A stretch of 64,000 nt of DNA from Planctomycetota bacterium. Lineage in GTDB: Bacteria > Planctomycetota > Planctomycetia > Pirellulales > Lacipirellulaceae. Every line of letters starts with the position of its first letter. The first letter of the stretch is position 1. Under the pieces are notes generated by a model. That model saw nothing but the letters and a program-made list of their open reading frames with translations. It ran no database searches and was not told the origin of the DNA. Positions 45,285-54,261 of this stretch are shown piece by piece. The position numbers were made by a program, and so were the translations under genes. The stretch is taken from positions 62,001-126,000 of the forward strand of contig JAKOXH010000066.1 of the NCBI GenBank assembly GCA_029781135.1, given 5' to 3'.

Positions 45285-46247
45285 ATGTTCCATTACGATG
45301 CCGGATTATTTTTGACCGCGGCCCAACTCGGGATCGACGTGCGCCGCCGGCAGCCGCGGTGCTTTGTTTCGCATGCGCACGCCGACCACATTGCCCGGCA
45401 TCAACTGGCCTTGGCCACGCGCGGCACGGCCTGCTTGTATCGGCATCGGCTGGGCCCACATCACCGCGTGCTGGAAATGGTCTACCGCACCCCGGTGGAC
45501 TTTGGGGGGCTGCGGCTCACCGCGTTTCCCGCTGGCCACTGCCTGGGATCGGCCATGCTGGTTGCCGACGACGGCCAGCGCTCGCTGTTGTACACGGGCG
45601 ATTTCAAGCTGGGGCCATCGGCAACTTCCGAACCGGCCGAGTTGCCGCACGCCGATATCCTGGTGATGGAATCGACTTTCGGCCGTCCCCACTATCGCCT
45701 GCCGAAGCGGGCTGCGATAGTGGCCCGGCTATTGGAATTGGTCCACGCCGCGTTTGCCGAGGGGAAAACGCCGGTCGTTCACGCCTATCCGCTGGGCAAA
45801 TCGCAGGAAGTCACGCGGCTCCTCACGCTGGCCGGCGTGCCCGTGCTGCAGCATGCTGAAATCTTCAAGATCAGCCAGATCTACCAGTCCTGCGGCGTCG
45901 ATTTGGGCGACTTCGCCCGCTTCGAAGGCCAGCCGCTCGCCGGCCATGCAATCGTCACGCTGCCGCGCTCGGCCCCACATTTTCGGCTGCCGTGCCTGGG
46001 ACGCACGGTGTCAATCGCCGTCACCGGCTGGGCGATGGATGAACGCACGAAGTATCGGCTTGGCGTCGATCATGCCCTGCCGCTCTCCGATCATGCCGAC
46101 TACGACCAGCTCATTGAGACGGTCGAGCGCGTCGCGCCGCAAGAAATTTTCTGCACGCACGGCCCGCCGGAATTCGCCGACGACCTGCGCGACCTGGGCT
46201 ATAACGCTTACCCGCTGCAACCGGCCGCGCAGCGACGGCTGTTTTAG
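45285..46247 (+). CDS. MBL-fold metallo-hydrolase (exonuclease/beta-CASP-like)
   Basis: 320 residues from ATG 45285; earlier in-frame codons do not fit. Metallo-beta-lactamase motifs are clear: SHAHADHIARH (HxHxDH), TGDFKLG (metal Asp), VMESTFG and a C-terminal CTHGPPEFADDL. The layout resembles the ligase-associated exonuclease/RNA-processing branch with a beta-CASP-type half (ARLLELVHAAFAEGKTPVVH). Likely cytosolic and nucleic-acid-directed, but the substrate is not certain. The gene is alone between convergent and unrelated genes. Confidence 0.82.
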   Translation: MFHYDAGLFLTAAQLGIDVRRRQPRCFVSHAHADHIARHQLALATRGTACLYRHRLGPHHRVLEMVYRTPVDFGGLRLTAFPAGHCLGSAMLVADDGQRSLLYTGDFKLGPSATSEPAELPHADILVMESTFGRPHYRLPKRAAIVARLLELVHAAFAEGKTPVVHAYPLGKSQEVTRLLTLAGVPVLQHAEIFKISQIYQSCGVDLGDFARFEGQPLAGHAIVTLPRSAPHFRLPCLGRTVSIAVTGWAMDERTKYRLGVDHALPLSDHADYDQLIETVERVAPQEIFCTHGPPEFADDLRDLGYNAYPLQPAAQRRLF

Positions 46248-46352
46248 CTCAGTGTGTCGAGAACGCACAGTCCCTTGTGCGGCTTCGCTCATTACGCCGC
46301 GAACTCCGGCGATTGGCGTCTTCCGTTTGGCGGCATGCACACCTGAAAACTG

Positions 46353-46369
46353 GTGGCACTACATTTGCG
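46353..46369 (+). promoter_or_regulatory. Sigma54-type -24/-12 promoter upstream of a PEP-CTERM gene
   Basis: gtggcactacatttgcg matches TGGCAC-N5-TTGC exactly (46354-46359 and 46365-46368), with GG and GC ten bases apart as sigma54 requires. The predicted start of transcription is near 46380, about 80 bases before the gene. Confidence 0.65.
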
Positions 46370-46462
46370 GCTAAGTGCGCGCCGTGCCGGGAGAAGAACC
46401 GTGGCAAGCCATTCAACAGAATGGCGGTTCTTCGCCGGCTTTCTTCGAAAGGAGCGTGCCTC

Positions 46463-47341
46463 ATGAGTCTGTGTCGCGGTTTCTCTGCCAATATCAGTTT
46501 GACGCGTGCAGCAGCCACCATTGTGATTCTGATTACTGTGATCTTACTACTGCCGCTTGCCGCGTCCGCTGTGTATATTTCGCCAGGCTACGACCTCTTC
46601 TTCACCGACTACACTAGCTCGAGCGTTTTGATTCCTCAAATTGGTTTAGTCCCGCTCGAAGGTTTTGCGGTACCGGGTCCGCCGGACCCCACACAACTCT
46701 TTCCGCTTCCGCCTGGCCTAACGCCGCCAACTGGGATTGTCGGCTTTCGTGTTACCTGGCTCGACCCGCACGGCACAGTCGTGGGTCCCGATTCCAAACA
46801 CAAAGTAACGCAACTGGTCGAGCCGATTCTCGGAGTGTGGCCGTTCGACACCGTGATCGAGCGTAAATCGGCAGCCGACATTGCCGGAGTTGGCGATGAA
46901 ACGACGATCCCAATCGAGATCGTGTGGCTTTCGCTGAAGAGCGTTCAGCCGGTCGACCTTGGCGATCCAGCGCACACCCAGGTGGATGTCTATGCCGGCT
47001 TGCACCCAGGCAGCCAAATCGAAGGTAAGACGAAGCTGACATCCACGACTCTGGCTGGAGAAGCCGGCACAATCGACTTGGGATTGAAAGGCACGACCAG
47101 CGACGATCCTGCCTCACCAGATTTTCTCGGGCTGCCGGTGATCTATGACGTGCTTTTCATTCCGCACGGAATGGATCCGATACCGGCAAACGTCATTTAT
47201 CGGCAAGATGGTGTGGTCGCGATGTTTCATGGCAACACGATGTCGCCAAGCGGCACGTATGTGATCGTGCCCGAACCAAATTCGTTGGCAGTCGTCGGGT
47301 TGGCCGCGGTCGGTCTGCTCATTCAGCGCCGCGACCGTTAG
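46463..47341 (+). CDS. PEP-CTERM exported protein
   Basis: 292 residues from ATG 46463, with aaggag at 46449-46454. A signal peptide (TIVILITVILLLPLAASA) opens the protein. The C-terminus is a PEP-CTERM signal: VPEPNSLAVVGLAAVGLLI followed by QRRDR. The middle part is a beta-rich domain with PPTGIVGFRVTWLDPHGTVV, DPAHTQVDVYAG and DFLGLPVIYDVLF. It has no catalytic motif that I recognise. The sigma54-type promoter at 46353-46369 suggests control by a PrsK/PrsR-type system as described for exosortase-linked genes in other bacteria. Confidence 0.85.
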   Translation: MSLCRGFSANISLTRAAATIVILITVILLLPLAASAVYISPGYDLFFTDYTSSSVLIPQIGLVPLEGFAVPGPPDPTQLFPLPPGLTPPTGIVGFRVTWLDPHGTVVGPDSKHKVTQLVEPILGVWPFDTVIERKSAADIAGVGDETTIPIEIVWLSLKSVQPVDLGDPAHTQVDVYAGLHPGSQIEGKTKLTSTTLAGEAGTIDLGLKGTTSDDPASPDFLGLPVIYDVLFIPHGMDPIPANVIYRQDGVVAMFHGNTMSPSGTYVIVPEPNSLAVVGLAAVGLLIQRRDR

Positions 47342-48041
47342 TGGCAAAGAGAATCAGCAGGACCACACTTGGTCCCGCCGATGACGAATGCTCGTTCCAA
47401 TTACAATTGTTTTCTTGCCACCGGCTGGCTTAGAGATCACGCAGTTGTCGGCACGAGTTCGTTTTTGTCGATGGGTGGCAGGCTGAAGTGTCTAAGACGC
47501 CTTTCACGCCCACGGTCACTACGATATTGGTAAAGAAGGCGAGGAAGCGCCGATCGCGAGCAACAGAACGCACAAGCTGCTAGCACAGTGCTGCTAGCAT
47601 TCCGTGTCTTCCGCAGTGCTGACGCTGCAGGAGACAAACGCCATCTCCGTTGAACGGCGGAATTGTGAGCGGTCCACTTGGCGGCATCAGGACCACAGAG
47701 TTGCAGAGCATTATTCCTACATCGCGGGGTGCGACTGCACCGTTTAACGTAGAGCCGACGGTGATGAAAACGTTTTGCACACAACGCTGACGCCGCAGGC
47801 TCCGGGCTAAACGATAATCTCACATCCCTGACCTTGAGAGGCATAAGCCCGCGATTGGCGATCCATTCAGCCTGTAGCGGCTGTGACGGTGAAAGCATTG
47901 CGACTGAAGCGGGTTAGGCCGGTTTTGCTGGTAATCGGTGGCCTGGCCGGTCGAATTCTGATTTTACGGGTCGTTCGCAATTCATCGGCCGTGAGGTTTG
48001 GCCGGCCTATCGGTGCGAACGAACCTAGCAGCGCGTTAAAG
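47342..48041. other. Long intergenic region
   Basis: About 700 bases; no convincing gene. The GC is high and short open frames have no family-like features. A possible degraded gene cannot be excluded. The region continues into a repeat at 48042-48115. Confidence 0.45.
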
Positions 48042-48115
48042 AAAGGGGACAGGCACGCTCGCGAGACATCAAATTCCTGGTGTTTTCTGCGACGGGCCGC
48101 GAGGCAGTCCCCTTT
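48042..48115. repeat. AAAGGGGAC palindromic repeat, copy 1 (diverged)
   Basis: Starts aaaggggacaggcacgctcg and ends cgaggcagtccccttt; the arms pair at their ends. It is related to the copies at 54160-54232 and 54697-54769, which are much closer to each other. REP-like elements starting with GGGGAC are common in other bacteria with REP-associated transposases, but none is seen here. Confidence 0.7.
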
Positions 48116-48153
48116 TTCAACGAGCAGTGGGCGCCAGCAGAATTGGACGACGC

Positions 48154-49302
48154 ATGACTTTCCGTCGGGATGCGAGAAACAACCTGCTCAAGGTCTGCCT
48201 GGCTGCCGGGATCAGCAGTGGCAGTGCCTCGTTCGCGGCTGCGCAGTCTCCGGTAAAGTCCAATGTGGTCGCTGGCGTGGTGGTTGAAAGCACGGGGCCC
48301 GCAACGTATCGCTTGCCAAGGGTAGAAAGCGACAAACGGGTGGACGGGATTCGCGTCGACTTGCGCGGTGTGGCTGCCGCTGGCGCCGATAGCGCTAGGG
48401 GAACCTCGGCCACGGTGGCATCGCTCGCAATTCCGCCGACGAGCAACGAACTCACCGCACAATTGCTGCCCGCCGTACAGCGCGGTCATAACCTAGCGCA
48501 ACGGGGGGCGTTCTTCGCCGCACGCACGGAATTCATCCAAGTTCTGCGGCGCGTCGCCCAGGCGAAGGATGCGATGGCTGGAAACGAGGAGCACTCGCGT
48601 CAATTGGCGGCGGGGCTGCGTGCCTTGGATGAGGCCGATGATTTCGTGCCGCGCGGCGCGCAGCTGGAAGCGGAACTCAACGTGCGTGGCGTGGCTTCGT
48701 CGCACCGCACGCCGGTGCTCAAGGATTATTATCAAGAAGTCATGCCGCACGAAGCGGTCGCGATGTACCACAGTTACGCGCAACTGCAATTGTCGCAGGC
48801 CGCGCTCGACGAGCAGGCCGGTTCCATGGCCTTGTATGGCCTGGGGAAGATTTACGGTCGGCAGGCCGAACGCAGCGACGATGATGTGCAGCTCATTCGC
48901 GGTGCAATGACCATGTACGCAGCCGCGCTCGATTCCTGCCCGAACAACAATTTGGCCGCCAATGAACTCGGCGTGCTGTTGTGCCGCACCGGTCATCCGG
49001 CCGAAGCGATCAAACATTTCACGCGGGCGATCGATATCGCGCCAACGGCCACTGCCTACCACAACCTGGCGGTTGCCCAGCAGAAGCTGGGGCTAGGGGC
49101 GCAGTCGGCGGCGAACGAGTTCGAATCGCAGCGGCTGGCGAGTATCGATCGGGCGTCGGGAACGATGTCGCGGCAGGCGGGCATCCAATGGGTGTCGCCG
49201 GCGGAAATGGCCAATTTCTCGCAGGCCGCGCCGCCCACGCCAACGGCCCAACCCGTGGCGGCCGCGCAACCTGCAAATGGTCCACCGCAACCGCGACGCT
49301 AA
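48154..49302 (+). CDS. Exported TPR protein
   Basis: 382 residues from ATG 48154. A probable signal peptide (LLKVCLAAGISSGSASFAAA) precedes a disordered stretch and then helical repeats. TPR units are clear near residues 275-330: NLAANELGVLLCRTGHPAEA, IKHFTRAIDIAPTATAYHNL. The C-terminus is Pro/Ala-rich (PPTPTAQPVAAAQP). It starts 54 bases before the polysaccharide export gene and on the same strand, so it is probably in the same operon. TPR proteins assist polysaccharide synthesis in other bacteria (the AlgK type); this is inference here. Confidence 0.75.
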   Translation: MTFRRDARNNLLKVCLAAGISSGSASFAAAQSPVKSNVVAGVVVESTGPATYRLPRVESDKRVDGIRVDLRGVAAAGADSARGTSATVASLAIPPTSNELTAQLLPAVQRGHNLAQRGAFFAARTEFIQVLRRVAQAKDAMAGNEEHSRQLAAGLRALDEADDFVPRGAQLEAELNVRGVASSHRTPVLKDYYQEVMPHEAVAMYHSYAQLQLSQAALDEQAGSMALYGLGKIYGRQAERSDDDVQLIRGAMTMYAAALDSCPNNNLAANELGVLLCRTGHPAEAIKHFTRAIDIAPTATAYHNLAVAQQKLGLGAQSAANEFESQRLASIDRASGTMSRQAGIQWVSPAEMANFSQAAPPTPTAQPVAAAQPANGPPQPRR

Positions 49303-49356
49303 TTTGCTCGGCAAAATTCGCAACTGAACACGACAAATCGAATTCCATTCCTTCCC

Positions 49357-50604
49357 ATGACAAACACGCGTTGCCTTTGGAGTCGTCGGCTCGCCGGTGC
49401 GGCGGCGTGCGTTGTCGCGATCGGATTTCTTTGCTGCGCCACGGCGAACGCGCAACCGGCGGGCCAATCCTGCCAGACGTGCTCGACGTGCCAGCCGGTG
49501 AATTTCGCGGCCCCTTACCCGATTTGGGGCGTCGATAGCGCGGCTGGCTGCGGCTGTGCGGAAGTTGGCTGGGACGCCCGCGGCATGATTCCGTGGCAAC
49601 AATTCGCCCAAGGCGAGTACGTGGGCCATGCCCGGGCGCCCCACGTGCCCGAGTATCGCATCCGCGAAGGCGACGTGGTGGCCGTTTACTATCGCCGCAC
49701 GCGCGAGGAGATCTCGCGGCCCTATGAACTGCAAGTCGGCGATCGGATTCGGATCGAATCGATGACCTCGGGCAAAGGTGTTGGCAGCGGCAGTTCGACA
49801 ACCAGCGAAACGCAGGCGACGGATGATGGCATTACGCGCGAACTGGTGATTCAGCCGGATGGAACCATCACGCTGCCGCTATTGGGGCAGGTGCGGGCCA
49901 CGCGGCGTACGATCCCGGCGCTGCGTGATGAGCTGGAACAGCAATACCGGAAGTATTTCAAGGTGCCGGCCATCACGATCACGCCGATTTCAGTCAACAC
50001 GAAGCTGGAAGACCTGATGAACACGGTCGATAGCCGGGCCGGCACGCTCGGCGGCCTGCAAATTCAAGTGACCGTGACGCCCGCCGGCGACATTCAATTG
50101 CCGGGCATCAACAGCGTATTCGTGCAGAACCTCACGTTGGCCGAGGCCCGCCAGGAAATCGACTCGCAGTACGATACGAACATACCCGGCGCGCACGTAA
50201 CGCTCGTGCTCGTGCAGCGGGCCAAGCGGTTCATTTACGTGCTCGGCGAAGTGAACCAGCCCGGCCGGTTCGAGTTGGAAGGACCAACCGATGTGCTGAG
50301 TGCGCTCGCGCTCGCCGGCACACCGAAGATTGGCGCCAATACACGGCAGGTAGTTGTTTTCCGCCGCGGCCCCGATTGGCGGATGATGGCCACGATGCTC
50401 GACGTCCGCGGCGCGCTCTACGCCAAGCGGCCGGTTCCGGCCGACAACATCTGGCTCAACGATTCCGACATCGTGCTCGTGCCCAAGACGCCGATCCAGC
50501 AGGTTGACGAGATCATCGAGCAGTACATCATCCGCGGTGCTTATAGCGTGGTGCCGCGCGAGTTCATCTGGGGGCTTAATTCGGCCTCGGGGTCGACGCT
50601 GTAG
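49357..50604 (+). CDS. Polysaccharide biosynthesis/export protein (Wza-like, SLBB domain)
   Basis: 415 residues with a signal peptide (CVVAIGFLCCATANAQ). The polysaccharide export (PES) region is clear: IREGDVVAVYY, ELQVGDRIRIESM, then LVIQPDGTITLPLLGQVRA. Later an SLBB domain appears: IYVLGEVNQPGRFELEGPTD and LSALALAGTPKIGANTRQ. These are the layout of Wza/KpsD-type outer-membrane export channels. The mature N-terminus is unusually Cys-rich (QSCQTCSTCQPV), with CGCAE later. It probably exports the polymer made by the genes around 56-62 kb, 6 kb further on. Confidence 0.9.
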   Translation: MTNTRCLWSRRLAGAAACVVAIGFLCCATANAQPAGQSCQTCSTCQPVNFAAPYPIWGVDSAAGCGCAEVGWDARGMIPWQQFAQGEYVGHARAPHVPEYRIREGDVVAVYYRRTREEISRPYELQVGDRIRIESMTSGKGVGSGSSTTSETQATDDGITRELVIQPDGTITLPLLGQVRATRRTIPALRDELEQQYRKYFKVPAITITPISVNTKLEDLMNTVDSRAGTLGGLQIQVTVTPAGDIQLPGINSVFVQNLTLAEARQEIDSQYDTNIPGAHVTLVLVQRAKRFIYVLGEVNQPGRFELEGPTDVLSALALAGTPKIGANTRQVVVFRRGPDWRMMATMLDVRGALYAKRPVPADNIWLNDSDIVLVPKTPIQQVDEIIEQYIIRGAYSVVPREFIWGLNSASGSTL

Positions 50605-50930
50605 GGCGTGTAAGACCTGATCACCGCCGATACGCATTTCAACGCGGAACGATGGATCGCGTTTAAGGCTACAGCAGGTCGAAACTGCGTCGATGTATCA
50701 CGCCGAGGTAATGTGCGTTGGGTAGCACCGACAGCCATGCGGAACAAGCGTTGCGACCGGAGTAATACAAGCCGCATGGTTGTCGGTGTCGCTTGCGACA
50801 GGAGGTGAGCCGGTTTGCCTCGCGGGCTGCGCCCACCGGCAATCGGCCGAACAAGCATTGTCCGAAGATTACGCCAACTCCGGCCGACTGTCGGTGCCAT
50901 CTGGGAAATTTCATGCCAGCACCATTTAGC
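50605..50930. other. Intergenic region after the export gene
   Basis: About 330 bases between convergent genes. No gene or clear terminator was seen. Confidence 0.45.
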
Positions 50931-51671
50931 TCATGCGGCTCCATCTTCAATTTCCAGGTTTGCGCGGACAACCGACCAGCCTTCACGCCTGCGTAAACCA
51001 CTTACTGACTTCACGAAGCAGGGAGGGCGTATCGGCATCAGCTTTCCAGGCGTAACGCTACCGTCGGGCAACTTCCAGGCAAGAAAATACTCAAAATCGA
51101 CGGGGACAATTAGCGAAGTCTCCGTACCTTGGTGCAGATAAACTACAGGTGTTAGTCCCGCGCAAAACGGCTCCTCGTTCCACCTCTCGTTACGTGGATG
51201 CCATGCAGTCCATCCATCTACTCCACTGAACCTATCCAGTGCTGCTGGTTCCAAATGTCGACGGACGCCTTCATTGGAAGAAAGGCTAGCAACCAATTCC
51301 GCTAACTCTGCGGCCTTGAAACGGAGGAACCTCCTGAGGCGAAAGCAAGCGGAAAGATGCGGCAGTGCTAGAATTGCAATCGAACATGTGAACAAACCCA
51401 CAAACAACGATGCTCTTCCAAGCCGCCCCAAACCCCATGGATTCTGTTCCAGCATCCAGATTGCTGCCATCAATCCGGCCACGACGCACGATATGAGCAG
51501 CATGGCTCTCAGTAGGCTTTGCAGCAACCACTGCCAGTACATGCCCATGGCTCGTGCGGTGCTATGCAATTCCCTGTTGAATATCTCAAACGCCACAACG
51601 GCGTTGTTGTCCAAGACAACCCACGACAGTGCGACTAAAGTGACAAGTAGGCACAAACCTGAAGCGAGCAT
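50931..51671 (-). CDS. Membrane protein of unknown function
   Basis: 246 residues from ATG 51671. The N-terminal half has three likely membrane segments: LCLLVTLVALSWVVLD, AMLLISCVVAGLMAAIWML and SLFVGLFTCSIAILAL. The C-terminal half is soluble, with VVYLHQGTETSLIVPVDFEY and WKLPDGSVTPGKLMPIRPP. Codon use is somewhat less GC-rich than in neighbours, which could mean a recent arrival. I do not recognise the family. It lies within the polysaccharide region but on the opposite strand. Confidence 0.65.
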   Translation of the reverse strand: MLASGLCLLVTLVALSWVVLDNNAVVAFEIFNRELHSTARAMGMYWQWLLQSLLRAMLLISCVVAGLMAAIWMLEQNPWGLGRLGRASLFVGLFTCSIAILALPHLSACFRLRRFLRFKAAELAELVASLSSNEGVRRHLEPAALDRFSGVDGWTAWHPRNERWNEEPFCAGLTPVVYLHQGTETSLIVPVDFEYFLAWKLPDGSVTPGKLMPIRPPCFVKSVSGLRRREGWSVVRANLEIEDGAA

Positions 51672-51901
51672 TGCGGACTCCTCGCCATGCGAACCAGTCT
51701 ATTGTACAGACGAAGGAGCCAGATCGGCAAAGAGCTAGGAAACACTGGCTTCATCGACCGACGCACTTTGGCACTACTTCTTGGCAACTCAGGAGTGACA
51801 CACCCATGTAGGAATGTGCACTTCGGTTTCCGACCATTTTCAACATTTGGAGCACCCGGTTGCGCGGGCAACGAACGTCCTTCAGAAACTAGCGATAATT
51901 C

Positions 51902-52402
51902 ATGATTATTAACACACGCACTGTCAAAGACCGCCGCAAGGTTCGGTTTGAGAAGGTAGCCGATGCGGTCCGCGATGCGGAGGCGTTGGCCGAAGCCGAG
52001 CGGCGCGGCGCGTTGCCGGCAGTGGGGAATTGGACGCTGGGCCAGGCGATTGGCCATGTGGCGGCGTGGGCCAATTATGCGTTTGACGGCTATCCGGAGA
52101 TGCCGCAGCCGCCGTGGTTTGTGCGAGCGCTCGTGCCGGTGTTCAAGAACTATTTTCTCAACAAGGGCCTGCCGGCCGGGGCGAAGCTCGGCAAAGTGCC
52201 GGGCGGGACGTTTGCCATCGAGCCGATGGAAACGGAACGGGCGATTAGCGCACTCCGCGCGGCATTCGAGCGACTCGAACGCCAATCGCCGCCAGCATCG
52301 CACCCGCTGCTTGGCGCCATGACGCATGAGGATTGGTTCAAACTCAACTTACGTCACGCGGAGTTGCACTTCAGTTTCTTTCCTCCGCGGCAATCGCCGT
52401 GA
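51902..52402 (+). CDS. DUF1569 (DinB-like) protein
   Basis: 166 residues. The family pattern is clear: INTRTVKDRRKVRFEK, VGNWTLGQAIGHVAAWAN (first metal-site His), YAFDGYPEMPQPPWFVRAL, GGTFAIEPMET, HPLLGAMTHEDWFKLNLRH and AELHFSFFPP (further His). DUF1569 proteins belong to the DinB/YfiT-like four-helix bundles with a three-His metal site, and are common in planctomycetes. The biochemical role is not known. It is a single gene. Confidence 0.88.
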   Translation: MIINTRTVKDRRKVRFEKVADAVRDAEALAEAERRGALPAVGNWTLGQAIGHVAAWANYAFDGYPEMPQPPWFVRALVPVFKNYFLNKGLPAGAKLGKVPGGTFAIEPMETERAISALRAAFERLERQSPPASHPLLGAMTHEDWFKLNLRHAELHFSFFPPRQSP

Positions 52403-52437
52403 GTCTTGCCACTACTTCAGTCTTAAATCAAGTTCAT

Positions 52438-52530
52438 GTCACGCAGAGGCGCAGAGGCGCAAAGGTGCGGAGGCCAGGCTTAGCCCGTCAACCGGTCCTC
52501 TGCGTCTTTGCGCCTTTGCGTGAGACTCGC
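52438..52530. repeat. CGCAAAGG inverted repeat
   Basis: Left arm tcacgcagaggcgcagaggc, right arm gcgtctttgcgcctttgcgt. The family is the same as the inner arms at 21406-21515. Confidence 0.75.
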
Positions 52531-52685
52531 TGTGCGAGGAGAGAGGGGCGAGGAGCGGGGGGCAGGGGGCGGGGAGGCGGAGTCATATCAAGCGGCGAGT
52601 TAAACTGGATTTCAACGTAGTACATAGTACTCAGTACTCAGTTCACCGAGCCCGTCATCTGAACGGTGGCCGTAACGCATTTGCG

Positions 52686-52741
52686 GCCGTTTAGTGGTGG
52701 TCCTTTCCGGCAGAAAGGACCTACTAAACTGCGGCTTTTTT
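52686..52741 (+). terminator. Long hairpin followed by a T run (terminator or attenuator)
   Basis: Left arm gccgtttagtggtggtcctt, right arm aaggacctactaaactgcgg, with a short ccggc-type loop, followed by a run of six T. The stem is about 21 bp with small bulges. It lies 120 bases before the MFS gene on the same strand, so it may act as a leader attenuator, or end transcription of an upstream gene. Confidence 0.7.
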
Positions 52742-52859
52742 CGTTAAGCTCGGGACACAACGGGCTGGGCCGACTTGCCAAAACTGCGATCTTGGCGACA
52801 CTTATCGCGACGGCCTCGTACCACGAACGTTCTCCGTTATCTTTGCCACACTTGCACGC

Positions 52860-54131
52860 ATGGCCCAGCGCGACTCTGTAGACCCGATCGCTTCGCTGCG
52901 GCACCGCGGGTACTTGTTTTTTTTGCTGGGGAGCTTGCTTTCCAACATCGGCAACCAAATGCGGTTCGTGGCTGTGGGTTGGGAAGTGTGGAACCGCACG
53001 CAGAGCAAGCTCAGCCTGGGGTATGTCGGCCTCGTGCTCGCGCTGCCCGTGCTGTTGTTCGCGCTACCGGCGGGGGCGGCGGCCGATCGCTATTCCCGGC
53101 GCGCGTTGGTGATGATCGGCCAGTTCGGCCTGGCGATTTGCGGCCTGGGATTGGTGTGGGCGTCGCTCACGCAGGCGCCGTTGCCGCTCGTTTACGTACT
53201 CTTGTTCGGCACGGGAACATTTCGCGCGATTGGCTGGCCGGCCTCGGCGGCGATCGTAACGGGCATGGTGCCGGAGACAGTCTTTCCCAACGCCGCGATG
53301 TGGCGGAGCGTGGCGTTTCACTTTGCCGCCACGGCTGGCCCGCTGGCTGGCGGTTTTCTGCTGGCGTTGTGGAATCCGGCCGCCGTGTATGCGCTCGATG
53401 CCGCGTCGAGCTTCATCATGGTCGGGTGCCTGCTCTTCATCCATCCAAAGCCACACAAGCGCTCGACCGAATCCAAATCATTGCATGCCTTCATGGAGGG
53501 CATTCGTTATCTGCGTCGGCAGCCCATTCTCATATCGACCATGACGCTCGACATGATTGCCGTGCTCTTTGGCGGCGCGGTCGCGATGCTGCCGGTCTAC
53601 GCGAGCGATGTGCTGCACGTGGGCGCGGTGGGTTTCGGCTGGATGCGGGCGATGCCTTCGATCGGGGCGATGTGCATGGGACTCGTTCTGGCCACGCGGC
53701 CACCAATGCGGCGTGGCGGCTACGCGCTGTTGGCGGCGGTCGTCACTTTCGGCGTCGCGACGATCGTGTTCGGTGTTTCGCGGTCGTTTTCGCTCTCGCT
53801 GGCGGCACTATTTACGCTGGGGGCGGCCGATAACATTTCGGTCGTCATCCGCGCCACGGTGCTTCAACTGCTCACGCCCGACTCGATGCGGGGCCGCGTG
53901 ACGGCCGTGAGCGTCATCTTCATCGGCACGAGCAACGAGATCGGCGAGTTCGAGTCCGGCGTCGCGGCCGAATACCTGGGCCTCGTTCCCTCGGTGGTCT
54001 TCGGCGGTGTAATGACGCTGGTAACGGTCGTCGTGACCGCATTCATCTGGCCAGAACTGGTGCAGATGGGCGCGCTCGAACAACTGCGACCGCCCGAAGC
54101 CACCGATGCGGAAGTGGAAGCACTGGTGTGA
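52860..54131 (+). CDS. MFS transporter (DHA3/enterobactin-exporter-like)
   Basis: 423 residues, with about twelve membrane segments. Near the start, SLLSNIGNQMRFVAVGWEVW is typical of the DHA3/EntS-like exporters, followed by the MFS loop motif around LPAGAAADRYSRRALVMIGQ. The second half repeats the pattern (GFGWMRAMPSIGAMCMGLV). It may export a small molecule; no siderophore or antibiotic genes are next to it. Starting ATG 52860 gives a normal length. No binding-specific motif can be read. Confidence 0.88.
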   Translation: MAQRDSVDPIASLRHRGYLFFLLGSLLSNIGNQMRFVAVGWEVWNRTQSKLSLGYVGLVLALPVLLFALPAGAAADRYSRRALVMIGQFGLAICGLGLVWASLTQAPLPLVYVLLFGTGTFRAIGWPASAAIVTGMVPETVFPNAAMWRSVAFHFAATAGPLAGGFLLALWNPAAVYALDAASSFIMVGCLLFIHPKPHKRSTESKSLHAFMEGIRYLRRQPILISTMTLDMIAVLFGGAVAMLPVYASDVLHVGAVGFGWMRAMPSIGAMCMGLVLATRPPMRRGGYALLAAVVTFGVATIVFGVSRSFSLSLAALFTLGAADNISVVIRATVLQLLTPDSMRGRVTAVSVIFIGTSNEIGEFESGVAAEYLGLVPSVVFGGVMTLVTVVVTAFIWPELVQMGALEQLRPPEATDAEVEALV

Positions 54132-54159
54132 TGCGCAGCGGGGTGTGGGGGAGCGTGAC

Positions 54160-54232
54160 GGGGACGGGAGTCATTTGCCGATTCACGCCTGACCATTGCG
54201 CAAAGCAATGGCGGCAATTGACTCCCGTCCCC
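54160..54232. repeat. GGGGACGGGAGTC palindromic repeat, copy 2
   Basis: ggggacgggagtcatttgcc opens the element and gcaattgactcccgtcccc closes it. A nearly identical 73-base copy is at 54697-54769. The two lie on either side of a small membrane gene. Confidence 0.88.
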
Positions 54233-54261
54233 TTTTGTGGTTGCTATTTCTTCCGAATTTG

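Noticed and set aside
47437-47898. A 153-residue minus-strand frame in the long gap
   Set aside because: Arg/Cys/Ser-rich, no homology-like motifs, no ribosome site; looks like chance.
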